A stretch of 22,598 bases of DNA. Origin: Methanomassiliicoccaceae archaeon UBA370. Lineage in GTDB: Archaea; Thermoplasmatota; Thermoplasmata; Methanomassiliicoccales; Methanomethylophilaceae. The stretch spans positions 1 to 22,598 of the forward strand of contig DAUY01000015.1 in assembly GCA_002505345.1 (NCBI GenBank). Reading direction: 5' to 3'. Under the pieces are notes generated by a model, which did not search any database, had not been told where the DNA came from, and saw nothing but the letters and a program-made list of their open reading frames with translations. Positions within the stretch are counted from its first letter, which is position 1; each line of letters starts with the position of its first letter. Below, piece after piece: positions 22,310 through 22,598 of this stretch. The position numbers and the translations under genes were made by a program.

Positions 22310-22598
22310 CAGACGAAGAAGGAAGAGAAGAAATTCCCAAATTGAAGGTAATGTCTTCATCCGATGCCGCGAAGGCTAGGGCGAATACGATGACCGAAGA
22401 GGAGAGCCAGAGTGGGAACGCAACGCAGGAGAATCAGAGCACAGACGGCCTCCAGCATGAACCTGCAAAGCCGGAAGAATCCGTGTGGTACTATCAGCCG
22501 AAGAAAGAGCCGGAAGTAAGGACTTCCGGTGGCATAGAACCTTCAGGCGACTGGTCTGAACCCGAGGTCAAGGCCTCCCAGGAGATAGAACCTTCAGG
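22306..22598 (+). CDS. hydrophilic repeat-containing protein, 3' end beyond window
   Basis: An open frame from the ATG that overlaps the cbiS stop (ATGA) runs without a stop to the window edge (97 codons). I do not recognise it. The visible part is highly charged and rich in Glu, Ser, Pro and Gln, probably disordered, with no membrane segment or signal peptide. From residue 68 a 17-residue unit begins, EPEVRTSGGIEPSGDWS, and repeats from residue 85 as EPEVKASQEIEPSG before the sequence ends; the bases ATAGAACCTTCAGG recur exactly 51 apart. The overlap makes it the fourth gene of the cobalamin operon in transcription terms, but nothing visible shows a role in B12 metabolism. Confidence 0.7.
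   Translation, partial: MTDEEGREEIPKLKVMSSSDAAKARANTMTEEESQSGNATQENQSTDGLQHEPAKPEESVWYYQPKKEPEVRTSGGIEPSGDWSEPEVKASQEIEPS
22507..22598 (+). repeat. tandem 51-bp (17-residue) coding repeat, truncated by the edge
   Basis: One full unit and most of a second are visible (starting 22507 and 22558). The shared core ATAGAACCTTCAGG is identical, while the flanks differ at synonymous and non-synonymous sites, so the repeats are not brand-new copies. The total number of units is unknown. Confidence 0.7.

Overview
This looks like a chromosomal segment of a euryarchaeon, most likely a Thermoplasmata-class methanogen of the Methanomassiliicoccales type; the placement is an inference. It rests on archaeal informational genes (RNA polymerase subunit L, diphthine synthase, archaeal TruD and Trm5, a Hef helicase), an archaeal-type DNA ligase with a Pfu-like PCNA-binding site, a methanogen-type cobinamide salvage fusion (CbiS), many leaderless genes with a TATA box 24-30 nt upstream of the start codon, and no TAG stop in any of the 19 complete genes. 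I see no insertion sequence, prophage, CRISPR array or clear transferred island. The gene order reads as ordinary core genome.

Layout. A tRNA-Gly(UCC) on the minus strand (112-184) is followed by a divergent very large TPR protein (372-4079). Next is a minus-strand block, read right to left: Hef-type helicase, ATP-dependent DNA ligase, RNA polymerase subunit L, and TruD, whose end overlaps the TPR gene tail-to-tail. Then comes an iron/redox and proteolysis stretch: an A-type iron-sulfur carrier and a carboxymuconolactone-decarboxylase-family protein (minus), a zinc metallopeptidase and a ferritin (plus). Between the last two lies a 353-base gap with several hairpins and no convincing gene.

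The middle carries ADP-forming acetyl-CoA synthetase (ATP from acyl-CoA), then a coupled pair for translation fidelity: diphthine synthase (EF-2 modification) and Trm5 (m1G37 in tRNA). A dCTP deaminase-family gene meets Trm5 tail-to-tail and lies downstream of a three-gene ABC-2 exporter (ATPase plus two permeases). The right end is a cobalamin late-assembly and salvage operon: CobD-like L-threonine-phosphate decarboxylase, CbiB, and a CbiZ-CobZ fusion (CbiS). It continues by an ATGA overlap into an unrecognised hydrophilic ORF with 17-residue tandem repeats, cut by the window end.

The CobD product (aminopropanol phosphate) is the substrate of CbiB. CbiS would both open salvaged cobinamide to cobyric acid for CbiB and dephosphorylate alpha-ribazole phosphate for the lower ligand, so the three genes form a coherent module. 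Helicase and ligase both carry PCNA-interaction motifs, suggesting a sliding-clamp-directed repair pair.
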